NCBI GenBank assembly: GCA_039829955.1
Contig: CP140035.1
Location: 1 to 64,000, forward strand
DNA from: Buchnera aphidicola (Nurudea shiraii)
GTDB taxonomy: Bacteria; Pseudomonadota; Gammaproteobacteria; Enterobacterales; Enterobacteriaceae
DNA: 64,000 nucleotides
Direction: 5' to 3'
In this document: positions 13,504 through 25,757 of the stretch, piece by piece
How positions within the stretch are numbered: position 1 is the first letter of the stretch
Layout: every line of letters starts with the position of its first letter
The notes under the pieces: model-generated
Databases searched by the model: none
What the model was told of the DNA's origin: nothing
Seen by the model: the letters and a program-made list of their open reading frames with translations, nothing else
Position numbers and translations under genes: made by a program

Positions 13504-15105
13504 ATGGATGTACAACGTAGTTTTTTTATTTTTGGATTTTTTTTTATTTTATTTTTAATTTGGGAAACATGGAAATTTCAATCTCATACTCATATTAATC
13601 AATTTCATCGGCAACATTATAATGTTTATTCAGAAAAAAATTCTAATGACAATAATATTTTTGTGACAACAGATGTTTTTCATATTCAAATTAATTTAAA
13701 GGGCGGGAATATAGAAAAGACTCAATTATTGAACTTTAGAGATCAATTGAATTCCATTCAACCATTTACTTTATTAGATACTAAAAATGGTTTTTTATAT
13801 CATGCGGTAAGTGGATTAATTAAGAAAAATGACTTTCAGAATAAAAATTTTAGAGAAAAACTTACTTATAGAACTGAAAAGAAATTTTTTAAATTAAAGA
13901 AAGGTCAAAATGAATTGCAGATACCTTTAGTATGGATTTCTAAGGATGGTTTAAAATATGTTAAAACATTTATTTTTAAACCAAATTCATATGATATAAT
14001 TTTAAAATACGAAATATATAATAATACTAATAAAAATTTAGAAATTATTATGTTTGGAGGATTACAGCAAACTATTGCAATAACTAAAAATAAAAGTTCT
14101 GAAAATTCTTCTTTTCAAACTTTCAGAGGTGCAGCATATTCTACAGACGATTTAAAATATGAAAAATATCAATTTAATTCTATATTAAAAAAAAATGATT
14201 TAAACGTCACTACATATAATGGGTGGATAGCAATGTTACAACAATATTTTGCTACTGCTTGGATTCCAGACAATACTCAATTAAATACATTTTATACTAC
14301 TAAAATCAATCATAACACAGCCGAAATCGGATTTTATTCTGATACAATTAATGTTAAGCCATTTAGTAAGAAGATATATACTTCGAAATTATGGATAGGA
14401 CCAGAAATACAAGACAAAATGGCAACTTTAGCGCCTTATCTTGATTTAACAGTAGATTATGGATTTTTATGGTTTCTTTCTCAACCATTGTTTAAATTAT
14501 TAAAGTTTTTAAATAGTATTGTTGAAAATTGGGGAATATCTATTATTTTAATAACTCTTATTATTAGAGGAATAATGTATCCTTTGACTAAATCTCAATA
14601 TAGAATTATGAGTAAAATGAAAGAACTTCAACCGAAAATTGATAAAATAAAACAAGATTATAAAGATAATAAAAAACAAATTAGCGAAGAAATATTAATA
14701 TTATATAAACAAGAAAAAATTAATCCTTTAGGAGGTTGTATTCCATTATTTATACAAATGCCTATTTTTTTAGCATTATATTATATGTTAATAAGTTCTA
14801 TAGAATTACGACATGCACCTTTTGTATGGTGGATTAAAGATTTATCTAGTCAAGATCCATATTATATTTTACCTATTATAATGGGTTTTACAATGTTTCT
14901 TATTCAATATGTCACACCAAGCAATACATTAAAAACAGATTCTTTTCAAACATATACAATGTGTATTGTTCCAATAGTATTTACATTGTTTTTTTTATGG
15001 TTTCCTTCTGGGTTAGTACTTTATTATATTATTAGTAATTTTGTAACTGTTATTCAACAAAAAGTTATCTCGAATTATTTTAAAAAAAATAAAATTTCTA
15101 TATGA
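13504..15105 (+). CDS. yidC: membrane protein insertase YidC
   Basis: Inner-membrane insertase working alone or with Sec; its known clients include ATP synthase subunit c, encoded at 2.9 kb. The product is 533 residues (E. coli 548). It shows an N-terminal membrane anchor (about residues 6-21), a large periplasmic beta domain, and the conserved C-terminal five-helix core beginning WGISIILITLIIRGIMYPL with the groove arginine, then NPLGGCIPLFIQMPIFLALYYML. A GAAGAGAAC site precedes the ATG. Confidence 0.96.
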   Translation: MDVQRSFFIFGFFFILFLIWETWKFQSHTHINQFHRQHYNVYSEKNSNDNNIFVTTDVFHIQINLKGGNIEKTQLLNFRDQLNSIQPFTLLDTKNGFLYHAVSGLIKKNDFQNKNFREKLTYRTEKKFFKLKKGQNELQIPLVWISKDGLKYVKTFIFKPNSYDIILKYEIYNNTNKNLEIIMFGGLQQTIAITKNKSSENSSFQTFRGAAYSTDDLKYEKYQFNSILKKNDLNVTTYNGWIAMLQQYFATAWIPDNTQLNTFYTTKINHNTAEIGFYSDTINVKPFSKKIYTSKLWIGPEIQDKMATLAPYLDLTVDYGFLWFLSQPLFKLLKFLNSIVENWGISIILITLIIRGIMYPLTKSQYRIMSKMKELQPKIDKIKQDYKDNKKQISEEILILYKQEKINPLGGCIPLFIQMPIFLALYYMLISSIELRHAPFVWWIKDLSSQDPYYILPIIMGFTMFLIQYVTPSNTLKTDSFQTYTMCIVPIVFTLFFLWFPSGLVLYYIISNFVTVIQQKVISNYFKKNKISI

Positions 15106-15180
15106 TCAATAAATTAAACAATTAGTAGATTATAATGTTAATAACATGTATTTTTTTATAAAACATTGGTTTTTAAAAGC

Positions 15181-16554
15181 ATGATTCTCAAAAATGATAC
15201 AATTGTATCGAGAGTAACACCATTAATTCGATGCAATATTGGAATAATTAGAATTTCTGGACCTTTGACATCTAAAGTATCTATTAAAATTTTAGGAAAA
15301 ATTCCTTTAGAAAGACATGCGAGTTATCTTCCTTTTTTTGATATAAAAGGGAAAATTTTAGATCATGGAATTGCATTATGGTTTCCTGGTCCTCATTCTT
15401 TTACCGGAGAAGATAGTTTGGAATTGCAAGGTCACGGAAATCCAATTATATTAAATTTAATTATTTCTAACATATTATCTATTCCTAATATTCGATTATC
15501 TCGACCGGGAGAATTTTCTGAACGAGCTTTTTTGAATGGAAAAATTGATTTAATACAGGCTGAGTCCATAGCTGATTTAATAAATGCTAATTCTGAAAAA
15601 GCTGCATATGCCGCTTTAAATTCATTGCAAGGTGTTTTTTCTTCTTATATTAACAAACTTATTGATAAAATTAAAAAGTTTAGAATAATTATAGAGACAT
15701 ATATTAATTTTTCTGAACATGAAACAGATTTAAATTTTAAATGTGATATTGAAAAAGAAATTAATACATTAATTTCTTTTTTAAAAAATATTTTAAAAAA
15801 ATCGATTCAAACTTTTATTCTTCATGAAAGTATTAAAATAGTTATATGTGGTGCACCTAATTCAGGAAAATCAAGTTTGTTAAATTCTTTATCTAAAACT
15901 AATCGTGCCATAGTTACTAATATACCAGGTACTACACGTGATATTATTTATGCAAATGTAGACATTAAAGGTATTTCTTTTAATTTGGTAGACACGGCTG
16001 GTTTACGTTTAACAGAAGATTTAATTGAACGTATAGGTATTCAACTTGCTTGGAAAGAGATTAATTCAGCTGATCATGTATTCTTTATTATTGATGGTAC
16101 ATCAACTTTTCATGATCAAATAAAGAATTATACTAATTTTACTAAATTTATATCTAATGAAATTAATGTTACTATTATTTTTAATAAATTAGATCTTGAT
16201 AATTTTCGAGTTAATTTTGAGTATTTCAAAAATAAGAATTATATGTCTGTATCTGTTTTAACTAATCAAGGTATTGAAAAATTACGAGATCACTTATGTA
16301 ATATTTTTAAAATTGATGAATTTTTTAGTAATAATGAAAATATTTTTTTAGCTAGACAACGTCATATTAATATTTTAAAAGAAGTATTAAATCACATTAG
16401 AAAAAGTAAAAAATATTGGAAAAATTTTTTTAATATTGAATTGTTGGCTGAAGATTTAAGAATTTGTCAAGATAAATTAAATTTAATTACTGGATCTTAT
16501 ACTACCGATCAATTATTAACTGATATTTTTTCTAGTTTTTGTATAGGAAAATAG
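15181..16554 (+). CDS. mnmE: tRNA modification GTPase MnmE (TrmE)
   Basis: GTPase partner of MnmG in wobble-uridine modification of tRNA. I chose the ATG at 15181, giving 457 residues (E. coli 454), because NDTIVSRVTPLI then aligns with the family start; a TTG at 15166 would add five residues. Domains in order: N-terminal folate-binding domain (FPGPHSFTGED, LELQGHGNP, RPGEFSERAFLNGK), an inserted G domain with P-loop GAPNSGKSS, GTTRD switch, DTAGL and NKLD, and the C-terminal FCIGK with the invariant cysteine. No truncation. Confidence 0.95.
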   Translation: MILKNDTIVSRVTPLIRCNIGIIRISGPLTSKVSIKILGKIPLERHASYLPFFDIKGKILDHGIALWFPGPHSFTGEDSLELQGHGNPIILNLIISNILSIPNIRLSRPGEFSERAFLNGKIDLIQAESIADLINANSEKAAYAALNSLQGVFSSYINKLIDKIKKFRIIIETYINFSEHETDLNFKCDIEKEINTLISFLKNILKKSIQTFILHESIKIVICGAPNSGKSSLLNSLSKTNRAIVTNIPGTTRDIIYANVDIKGISFNLVDTAGLRLTEDLIERIGIQLAWKEINSADHVFFIIDGTSTFHDQIKNYTNFTKFISNEINVTIIFNKLDLDNFRVNFEYFKNKNYMSVSVLTNQGIEKLRDHLCNIFKIDEFFSNNENIFLARQRHINILKEVLNHIRKSKKYWKNFFNIELLAEDLRICQDKLNLITGSYTTDQLLTDIFSSFCIGK

Positions 16555-17237
16555 AAAATGAAATATTTCTATTCTATAAAATAGTTCATGTGTAAACAAT
16601 TGTAATATTTTTTAAAAAATATTTTGATATGTATTCAAAGAACATAAAGGTGAAATTTTGAGAAATTAGCTTATTTTTTAAAGTTTTTTATGCGATTATA
16701 TAAATTTAATAAAGAGATCATAAAATACTTAATAGAATATATTTTATAGAATTTGAATAGACAACTTAATTAATCTAAATTTTTTAAATTGAAATAAAAA
16801 TTAAAATAATCTTAGTTCTATTTTTGAAATTGTAAACTTCTTAAAAAACATTTATTTTAAATGTTTTTATAATTATAAATGCTAATTTTACTAGAAATAT
16901 CGATATTTTAATAAAGTAAAAACTTTCGATTTTTACCTATTATTGTTTTTAGTTTGTATTTATTAAATTTTTTAAAAAATGCTTTTTTTTTTAAATTTTG
17001 AATAAATATAAAGAAAAATTTTTTAAAATATAGTTAAAATTATATGTGAATATATTTTTAAAAATTATTAAAAAGTATAATATAAAATATATCAACGAAC
17101 AACAAAAAATTAACATAAACGTACAAGTCATAAAAGTAAATTCTTATTAATTCTTTAAATTTTGTTTTAATATTAGTTATCAGTGATTATTTTATATAAA
17201 ATTTGAGTATATGGAATTTTATTATTTTATATCTATA
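16555..17237. other. non-coding spacer between mnmE and tRNA-Phe
   Basis: About 680 bases with no supported gene. The sequence is almost all A and T with short chance open frames. A weak 8-base stem (16550-16557 with 16566-16573) overlaps the mnmE stop and might help end transcription. I recognise no pseudogene remnant, RNA or repeat. Such long spacers usually mark genes lost earlier in the lineage. Confidence 0.6.
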
Positions 17238-17310
<73 letters not shown>

Positions 17311-17607
17311 GTAATAAAGAGAATTCTATTAAAACATTAATAATTTAATAATGTCAATAACTTTTTAGATAAAACTAATACTTCTATGAAATATATACAA
17401 ATATGTGATATTATATTTTATATATAGTTTTATAAATCTTAAAATTAAAAATTATAGCTTTTTATAATTCAATGGTTTTCACAAGATCATAAAAATAAAA
17501 TTTTTTTTAATACTTGAAAGTATTAATTAAAATCCATATATTTATAACATAAAATGTTTAGAATAGGTAAAGTTTTGGAATTTGATTTTTAAAGGAGACA
17601 GTATTAC
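17311..17607. other. upstream region of groESL
   Basis: About 300 bases between the minus-strand tRNA-Phe and groES. Apart from the sigma-32-like promoter listed separately and the groES ribosome binding site AAAGGAGA at about 17592-17599, it is AT-rich without open frames. It must also carry the promoter of tRNA-Phe on the other strand, which I could not pin down. Confidence 0.6.
17513..17539 (+). promoter_or_regulatory. sigma-32 (heat-shock) promoter of groESL
   Basis: CTTGAAA at 17513-17519 is a perfect match to the sigma-32 -35 consensus. ATCCAT at 17532-17537, 12 bases further on, resembles the -10 consensus CCCCAT. The site lies about 70 bases upstream of groES. The heat-shock sigma factor gene rpoH is also in this window at 22.9 kb. 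Spacing and matches are seen directly; activity is inferred from the known GroESL regulation. Confidence 0.75.
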
Positions 17608-17901
17608 ATGAAAATTCGTCCATTACATGATCGTGTTATAGTAAAACGTCAAGAAACAGAATCCAAATCAGCAGGAGGAATTGTTTTAACAGGATCAGCT
17701 GCTGCAAAGTCTACAAGAGGAACAGTAATTTCTGTTGGTAAAGGTCGTATTTTAGACAATGGAAATATAAAATCATTAGATGTTAAAGTTGGTGATGTAG
17801 TTATTTTTAATGAAGGTTATGGTGCGAAAATTGAAAAAATTGATAATGAAGAATTATTAATTTTAACTGAAAGTGATATATTAGCAATAGTTGAAGATTA
17901 A
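17608..17901 (+). CDS. groS: co-chaperonin GroES
   Basis: Heptameric lid of the GroEL folding chamber. The product is 97 residues, the same as E. coli. It starts [14 protein letters not shown], the family signature, and the mobile loop [19 protein letters not shown] (about residues 17-35) that contacts GroEL is intact. A strong AAAGGAGA ribosome binding site precedes the ATG. Codon and protein conservation are markedly better than in surrounding genes, in line with the very high expression of chaperonin in Buchnera (symbionin). Confidence 0.98.
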   Translation: MKIRPLHDRVIVKRQETESKSAGGIVLTGSAAAKSTRGTVISVGKGRILDNGNIKSLDVKVGDVVIFNEGYGAKIEKIDNEELLILTESDILAIVED

Positions 17902-17940
17902 TTTTAAGTATGTGCTCAATAAACCACATTTTAAGTTTAA

Positions 17941-19599
<1,659 letters not shown>

Positions 19600-19635
19600 T
19601 TTAGTAAAAATTTTAAATATATTTATTATTATTTT

Positions 19636-19679
19636 AATATTTCTCTCCTTTAGATGTAAAATATTAGGAGAGAAATATT
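19636..19679 (+). terminator. rho-independent terminator of groESL
   Basis: A perfect 14-bp stem, 19636-19649 with 19666-19679, includes the GC-containing core TCTCTCCT/AGGAGAGA and is followed directly by T residues. It lies 36 bases after the groEL stop. It is one of the clearest intrinsic terminators in the window. Confidence 0.85.
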
Positions 19680-20000
19680 TTTATTAAAAATTAGAAATGT
19701 AATTTAAAGTTTTAGTTTTAAAATTGTTAGAATATTAAAAATTAAATATTTTTTATAAATTTTAAAATTTATACATTTTGAATGTATTATGATTCATATA
19801 AAACGTTATCGAAATGCTTTTAAATTTTTATTGACATTTCAAAATATATATGATTTTAATCATAGTTAAAATTTTATAAAATTTTTATATATTTAAAGAT
19901 AGAATTTTAATTTTAGATTTTATATTTAATTAGATTTCATAGGATTTATATTTTTTTTAAAATATAATATAATTTTATATTTACTTATTATTTCAAAATT
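19680..20000. other. spacer between groESL terminator and dnaC
   Basis: About 320 bases of AT-rich sequence between convergent groEL and dnaC with no supported gene. In some Buchnera genomes efp (elongation factor P) is, to my recollection, near groEL, but no EF-P-like frame is seen here on either strand. I recognise no remnant. Confidence 0.5.
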
Positions 20001-20726
20001 TTATATATGTCTTCTGTAACTTTCCCATTCAAATGTCAACCATAAGCTGTTTCCTAGACGCATACGATCAATAACACGTTCACCTAATAATGCTTTTAAT
20101 CCTCTGTAATTTAAATTTGATAACATTCCCGTTGAGCGTTTTGATGATGACCTTCTATCTACAATTTGATTAATAATGATTTTTTCATATTTTGATTCTA
20201 TTTGCATTCCAATCTCATCTATCATTAATAAATCTACATTACTTAAATTTTTTAATAAAGTTTCTTCAGTTGTATCACTGTTTCCATTAAAAGTACTTTT
20301 TATATTAGACATTAAATCTGCAACAGTTATGATCAATACACTTTTTCCATTTAAAATTAAATAATTACCTATGGCAGAAGCTAAGTGATTTTTTCCAGTT
20401 CCAGGTTTCCCAGAGAAAATAAAACTCGATATATTTTTATTAAATTCTTTAGCATATTTTTTTGCAGCTCTAGCTACTTTTTTATGTCCTTCGTGTTCAA
20501 TACGATAGTTTTTAAAAGAACAATTCAAATATAATTCTTTAATTCCTGATTGTCCTAAAATATGTTTTATTTTTGTTTTTTTATTTTTTTTTAAAATAGC
20601 TTCAGATGATAGTCTTCCTTGTTCTTGATTCCATGCTAGTAAGTCTTCATCATGTGTAAATTTTGGTTTAACATGTTTTGGCATTAAACATTGAAGGCGT
20701 TTTAAAAATTTTTTATTTTCGTTCAT
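20001..20726 (-). CDS. dnaC: DNA replication protein DnaC (helicase loader)
   Basis: AAA+ ATPase that loads the DnaB helicase at the origin and at restarting forks. The product is 241 residues (E. coli 245). The Walker A motif is FSGKPGTGKNHLA near residue 103, Walker B is VDLLMIDEIG, and the arginine-containing VDRRSSSKRSTGML and GERVIDRMRLGNSLW segments follow. It is intact and well conserved, which is notable because the initiator gene dnaA is missing from its usual place. It stands alone between convergent groESL and rsmD. Confidence 0.95.
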   Translation of the reverse strand: MNENKKFLKRLQCLMPKHVKPKFTHDEDLLAWNQEQGRLSSEAILKKNKKTKIKHILGQSGIKELYLNCSFKNYRIEHEGHKKVARAAKKYAKEFNKNISSFIFSGKPGTGKNHLASAIGNYLILNGKSVLIITVADLMSNIKSTFNGNSDTTEETLLKNLSNVDLLMIDEIGMQIESKYEKIIINQIVDRRSSSKRSTGMLSNLNYRGLKALLGERVIDRMRLGNSLWLTFEWESYRRHI

Positions 20727-20930
20727 TTTTTCTCAAGAGTATTTTAGATATTTAATTAGAAATTAATATTGATATTATGGAATTTCGAATAATATAAATT
20801 TGAACATATTTTAAAATAATACTTATTTATATATTTTATTTAAAACATGAATTGAAATTTTGAGTTTTTAAATAAAATATAAATTAATAAAAAATTGTTT
20901 TATTATATATTTTAATATTAAAAAGATATT

Positions 20931-21490
20931 TTAATCATATTTTTTGCATATGTGAAGTTGATAATTCACTTTTTTTGTTTTTTTTTCTTTGTATAATTTC
21001 CAATTTTTTGGTATAAATATTTTTTTCGATGTATTTTCTCTTTCTATATATATTAGCGAATGATTTTTTGTATATCGGTTTTTTTCTAGTTGAATAATAG
21101 AATCTTGTAATAACGTAGTATTAAAAGGAGGGTCTAAAAATATTATGTCGTAAGATTTCCTTGCTTTCTTTAACCATGTTATAGCATGTTTGTGTATTAT
21201 TTTAAAATTTTTTATATTTAGTTCTATAAGTTTTTTTTTAATTTCATATACTATTTTTTTTTTTCTATAAAAGTTACATGAGAAGCTTGACGAGAAATTG
21301 CTTCTATTCCTAATATTCCACTTCCAGAGAAACAATCTAAACATGTAGCATGAATAATTTTTTCTTTTATCCAATTGAATAATGTTTCCCGCATACGATC
21401 AGTGGTAGGTCGTATTCCAGAATTTTTTTTAATTAAAATTTTTTGTCCTCGGAATTTTCCACTTATAATTCGGATTTTATTTTTTTTCAT
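20931..21490 (-). pseudogene. rsmD: 16S rRNA (guanine-N2)-methyltransferase RsmD, frameshifted at a poly(A) run
   Basis: RsmD methylates G966 of 16S rRNA. The first frame starts at 21490 and reads the N-terminal half, including RPTTDRMRETLFNWI and the SAM-binding DCFSGSGILGIEA, to VTFIEKKK then a stop. The second half, including DIIFLDPPFN, continues in the next frame to 20931. The break is a run of eleven A (minus strand; plus 21254-21264). Twelve A would join the halves with an alignment to E. coli RsmD that needs no gap (IE, then 16 residues to L). Both halves keep their motifs, so this is either a fresh lesion, a gene rescued by slippage, or a base-call error. Confidence 0.85.
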
Positions 21491-21628
21491 ATTTTATAAA
21501 TTTTCAATTATGTAATTTAAATGAATTTTTATTTTTAAAATTTTATATATGTATTTATTTAATTATATAAATAATATATTATTTAAGTATAATTATAGGT
21601 ATTTGTAAAAACAAGAAGAAATAACATA

Positions 21629-22804
21629 ATGTCAGAAAATGACAAAAACAAGTTTAAAAAATTTTTTTCTTGGTTTCGTTTTAAAAAAAAAACTGATAAA
21701 AAAAACAAATCAAATCAGCATATTTCAAAAAAAGATATAATTTCAAAGAAGAAATCTTTAGATTTATGTTCTTCATCTGTAAGTAAAAATACTGTATTTG
21801 ACAAACAAGATAAGGAATCGTTAAAACTTGATAAATTAAATGTTAAATGTTTCGAAAATAAAAAATCTTCTATAAATATTAAAAATCAAGGAAAATTTTC
21901 TCGATTAGTACAAAAATTATCAAAAACTAAAGAACAATTGGGATTTAGAATTCATAGTTTATTCTTTAAACAAGTTATAAAAGATTCTTTTTTTGAAGAT
22001 ATTTTTGAACAACTTATAATTTCTGATATTGGTTTAGAAACTACCAATGAATTAATTAATAGTTTAAAAAATGCAATATATTGTCAAAATTTAAAAGATA
22101 AAAAAATAGTATTATTGACTTTAAAAAAAATTATGATTGATATTTTAAAAAAAGTTGAAAAACCATTAAAAATAACACATAAAAAACCATTTTTTATATT
22201 AGTAACAGGTATTAATGGGGTAGGAAAAACATCAATTATTGGAAAGTTAGCTCATAAATTTAAAAGTCAAGGAAAGTCAGTCATGTTAGCAGCAGGTGAT
22301 ACATTTCGGGCAGCAGCTGTTGATCAATTAAAATTTTTTGGAGAAAAGAGTTTAATTCCAGTGATATTTCAGAAATGTGGAACAGACCCCGCTTCTGTGA
22401 TTTTTAACGCATTTCAAGTAGCGAGATCAAAAAATATTGATATTTTAATAGCAGACACTTCGGGAAGATTACATAATAAAAGTAATTTAATGGAAGAATT
22501 AAAAAAAATTAAAAGAGTTATAAAAAAAATAGATATCTCAGCACCTGATGAAACAATTTTAGTATTAGATGCATGCATAGGTCAAAATTCAATAAATCAA
22601 GCTAAAATTTTTAAAGAAGCATTAGACGTTACTGGGTTAGTAATCACTAAATTAGATGGAACTTCTAAAGGGGGAGTAATTTTTTCTATAGCAAAAAATC
22701 TCTCTATTCCTATCAGATACATTAGTTTCGGGGAAAAAATATCAGATATAGATCACTTTAATAGTAAAAATTTTGTAAATGCCATTTTTTCTGAAAACAT
22801 TTAG
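21629..22804 (+). CDS. ftsY: signal recognition particle receptor FtsY
   Basis: GTPase that docks the signal recognition particle-ribosome complex at the membrane, feeding SecYEG and YidC. The product is 391 residues (E. coli 497): the acidic N-terminal A domain is replaced by a shorter lysine- and serine-rich stretch (about residues 1-95), while the NG domain is complete. Motifs are GINGVGKTS near residue 195, DTFRAAAVDQL, DTSGR and TKLDGTSKGG. The A-domain reduction is typical of reduced genomes. It is followed by rpoH, as in E. coli without ftsEX. Confidence 0.95.
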   Translation: MSENDKNKFKKFFSWFRFKKKTDKKNKSNQHISKKDIISKKKSLDLCSSSVSKNTVFDKQDKESLKLDKLNVKCFENKKSSINIKNQGKFSRLVQKLSKTKEQLGFRIHSLFFKQVIKDSFFEDIFEQLIISDIGLETTNELINSLKNAIYCQNLKDKKIVLLTLKKIMIDILKKVEKPLKITHKKPFFILVTGINGVGKTSIIGKLAHKFKSQGKSVMLAAGDTFRAAAVDQLKFFGEKSLIPVIFQKCGTDPASVIFNAFQVARSKNIDILIADTSGRLHNKSNLMEELKKIKRVIKKIDISAPDETILVLDACIGQNSINQAKIFKEALDVTGLVITKLDGTSKGGVIFSIAKNLSIPIRYISFGEKISDIDHFNSKNFVNAIFSENI

Positions 22805-22951
22805 TTTTATTCAAAATTTAGGAGATTTTTTAAAATATTATAAAACCGATATATTTGAATTTAACCTTTATTGTTTAGTTTTTTAATAAATTATATGTAT
22901 AAAATTATATATTACATAATAAATTATATTCTTTTAGTATGTGGATTACAA

Positions 22952-23809
22952 ATGATTAAAAATAAAAAGATATTATCAGTAGTTTCATTAGGAAATTTAG
23001 AATCATACATAAAAGTTGCTAATTCTTGTCCAATATTATCTTTGAAAGAAGAACAATCGCTTTCAAAACGATTATATTATAAAAGTGATTTAGAAGCAGC
23101 TAAAATATTAATTTTATCTCATTTAAGATTTGTAATTCATATTTCTAGAAATTATACAGGGTACGGATTATTACAATCTGATTTAATACAAGAAGGAAAT
23201 ATTGGTTTAATGAAAGCAGTACGTCGCTTTAATCCAGAAGTAGGAGTAAGATTAGTATCTTTTGCTATACATTGGATTAAATCTGAAATTCATGAGTATA
23301 TACTAAGAAATTGGCGTATTGTAAAAGTAGCTACTACAAAACCACAGAGAAAATTATTTTTTAATTTGCGTAAAACGAAAAAGAAATTAGGATGGTTTAA
23401 CAAGAGCGAATTAGATCTTATAGCAAATGAATTAGGAGTAAAACAAAAAGATGTTAGAGAGATGGAATCTCGTATGTCAGCACAAGATGTAGCTTTACAT
23501 CCTTTTTTGAATAATCATGTAAAAGGAGATAAATGTGTTAATTCAACTTTTTATCTAAAAGACAAGTTATCTAATTTTGCTAATACAGTGGAAGAAAAGA
23601 ACTGGGATTCGTATACTTTTAATAAATTAAACAGTGCTCTTTTAAGATTAGATGAAAGGAGTCGTTATATTATTAATACGAGATGGTTAAATGAAAGAAG
23701 TAAAATTACTTTAAAAGAAATTGCTAATAGTTATGGTATTTCTGCAGAAAGAGTTCGACAATTAGAAAAAAATGCGATGAAAAAATTGCGAATCGCCATA
23801 GAAACATAA
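22952..23809 (+). CDS. rpoH: RNA polymerase heat-shock sigma factor RpoH (sigma-32)
   Basis: Directs RNA polymerase to heat-shock promoters such as that of groESL. The ATG at 22952 gives 285 residues (E. coli 284) beginning before [12 protein letters not shown], which aligns with E. coli APVGNLDSYI; an earlier ATG at 22871 would add 27 unrelated hydrophobic residues and is rejected. Region 2 ([34 protein letters not shown]), the RpoH box around [12 protein letters not shown], and region 4 ([17 protein letters not shown]) are all intact. Confidence 0.95.
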   Translation: MIKNKKILSVVSLGNLESYIKVANSCPILSLKEEQSLSKRLYYKSDLEAAKILILSHLRFVIHISRNYTGYGLLQSDLIQEGNIGLMKAVRRFNPEVGVRLVSFAIHWIKSEIHEYILRNWRIVKVATTKPQRKLFFNLRKTKKKLGWFNKSELDLIANELGVKQKDVREMESRMSAQDVALHPFLNNHVKGDKCVNSTFYLKDKLSNFANTVEEKNWDSYTFNKLNSALLRLDERSRYIINTRWLNERSKITLKEIANSYGISAERVRQLEKNAMKKLRIAIET

Positions 23810-23817
23810 AATTTTAA

Positions 23818-23846
23818 TTTAGAATACAATCTTTTTGTATTTTAAA
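23818..23846 (+). terminator. probable terminator of rpoH
   Basis: Arms 23818-23829 and 23835-23846 form a 12-bp stem with a 5-base loop. One pair is G-U on plus-strand RNA and would be an A-C mismatch on the minus strand, so the rpoH transcript is the likely folder. It starts 9 bases after the rpoH stop, between convergent rpoH and glmS. The stem is AT-rich and the U-tract weak. Confidence 0.5.
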
Positions 23847-23894
23847 TGAATTTTATGTTAATTCTAACAGATTGATGTTTATAATTTTGCTTTT

Positions 23895-25727
23895 TTATTC
23901 TACCGTAACTGATTTTGCTAAATTTCTAGGTTGATCTATGTTTTTTTCTTTCATTAAGGCAGTATAATACGCTAATAGTTGTATAGGAATAGAATAAAAA
24001 ATAGGAGAAATTAAATTTTCTACATACGGTAATCTAATTATATTTTTATTAGTGTTAAATTCAGCATTTAAATCTGAAAATATATAAGTTAAACCTTTTC
24101 TAACATGAATTTCCTCTATATTTAATTGTATTTTTTTTAATAAATGATTGTTAGGAGCAATGATTATAACTGGTATATTAGAATCTATCAGAGCTAAAGG
24201 GCCATGTTTTAACTCTCCTATAGAATATCCTTCTGCATGAATATAAGAAATTTCTTTCATTTTTAATGCTCCTTCCATGGCAATGGGATATAATTCACCT
24301 TTTCCTAAAAAAATAATATTTTTTCTATTAAATATTTTTTTTGCTAAGGAATGAATGATGTTTTTATATTTTAATGCTTCTTCTAATCTTTCTGGAAGCA
24401 CATTAAGTGTATTTATTATTTTTTCTTCTAATTTTAAATTACTTCTTTTTAAGCTGATTAATTTAGTAACTAACATTAGTAAAATAGTTAATTGTGCAGT
24501 AAATGCTTTAGTAGATGCTACACCTATTTCTATTCCGGCATGAGTAAGTAATGAAAAATCTGATTCATATACTAAAGATGAATTGTTTGAATTACATATG
24601 GCTAATGATCCTAAATATTTAAAATTTTTTGAAATTCTTAAAGCCGTTAAACTATCAGCAGTTTCTCCAGATTGAGATAGTATTAATAACAAACTATTTT
24701 TTCTTACTACGAATTTTCTATAACAAAATTCTGAAGCAATTTCAACATCACATGATATCATAGCAAGCGATTCAAACCAGTATCTCGATACTAATCCGGC
24801 ATAATATGATGTTCCACATGCTACAATATGAATGTGTTCGGTTTTAAATAGTATTTTTTCAGCATGTGAGTTTAACTCTGAAAAATAAATTTTTTTATTT
24901 TTAGTTAATCTATTTAAAATAGTATTCCGTATTGAATGAGGTTGTTCATGTATTTCTTTTTCCATGTAATGTCTAAATATTCCTTTATGTATATTATCTG
25001 ATTTAATTTTAAGATATTTAATTTTTCTTGTTTTTAACATTCCATCTTTATCAAAAATAGTAACATTATAATGCTTTAATATTGCAATATCTCCATCGTG
25101 TAAATATATAAAATGTTTTGTAATTTTTGATAAAGCTAGTTGATCTGATGCAACATAGTTTTCTTTATCTCCTATTCCTATTATTAGAGGATTTCCTAAT
25201 CGTACTGCTATTAATATATTAGGGTTATTTGCATCCATAACTACTATGCTATAATTTCCTTTTAATTGTTGAATAACATTTTGAATAATTTTAATAAAAC
25301 TATCCTTTTTATTTATAATTTGAGTAAAATGAATTAAATGAGCAATTACTTCTGTATCAGTATTAGAAGAAAAATGATATCCTTTTTTTTTTAAATATAT
25401 TTTTATGTTTTTATAGTTTTCGATTATTCCATTATGTACGACAGAAATGTTATTAGATATTTGGGGATGTGCATTTTTTACTAATGCTTTTCCATGTGTA
25501 GCCCATCTGGTATGCGCCATTCCTATTTTTCCATTTAAATTGTTTTTTTCAATAATTTTTATTAAATTATAAACTTTTCCTTTAGCTCGGAAGCGTAAAA
25601 TTTTTTTGTTTTTATTAATAATAGCTAACCCAGAAGAATCATATCCTCTATATTCTAATTGTATTATTCCTTCTTTTAATATTGATATAATATTCCTTTG
25701 AGCGATAGCAGCGATAATTCCACACAT
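23895..25727 (-). CDS. glmS: glutamine-fructose-6-phosphate aminotransferase
   Basis: Makes glucosamine-6-phosphate from fructose-6-phosphate and glutamine, the entry to amino sugars for peptidoglycan. The product is 610 residues (E. coli 609). The N-terminal glutaminase has the catalytic Cys2 in MCGIIAAI; two SIS domains follow, with ACGTSYYAG and [10 protein letters not shown], and the C-terminus is NLAKSVTVE as in the family. It lies 30 bases downstream of glmU, the E. coli glmUS order. No leader structure for small-RNA control is apparent. Confidence 0.97.
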   Translation of the reverse strand: MCGIIAAIAQRNIISILKEGIIQLEYRGYDSSGLAIINKNKKILRFRAKGKVYNLIKIIEKNNLNGKIGMAHTRWATHGKALVKNAHPQISNNISVVHNGIIENYKNIKIYLKKKGYHFSSNTDTEVIAHLIHFTQIINKKDSFIKIIQNVIQQLKGNYSIVVMDANNPNILIAVRLGNPLIIGIGDKENYVASDQLALSKITKHFIYLHDGDIAILKHYNVTIFDKDGMLKTRKIKYLKIKSDNIHKGIFRHYMEKEIHEQPHSIRNTILNRLTKNKKIYFSELNSHAEKILFKTEHIHIVACGTSYYAGLVSRYWFESLAMISCDVEIASEFCYRKFVVRKNSLLLILSQSGETADSLTALRISKNFKYLGSLAICNSNNSSLVYESDFSLLTHAGIEIGVASTKAFTAQLTILLMLVTKLISLKRSNLKLEEKIINTLNVLPERLEEALKYKNIIHSLAKKIFNRKNIIFLGKGELYPIAMEGALKMKEISYIHAEGYSIGELKHGPLALIDSNIPVIIIAPNNHLLKKIQLNIEEIHVRKGLTYIFSDLNAEFNTNKNIIRLPYVENLISPIFYSIPIQLLAYYTALMKEKNIDQPRNLAKSVTVE

Positions 25728-25757
25728 TTTATACCCTATAATTAAAATTTATAATTT

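Noticed and set aside
16555..17237. Possible pseudogene in the long mnmE to tRNA-Phe spacer
   Set aside because: Reading all frames gave no stretch resembling a known protein, so there is nothing to support a named remnant.
22871..22951. Upstream ATG that would extend RpoH by 27 residues
   Set aside because: The extra residues are hydrophobic and unlike any RpoH start; the ATG at 22952 gives the family length and alignment.
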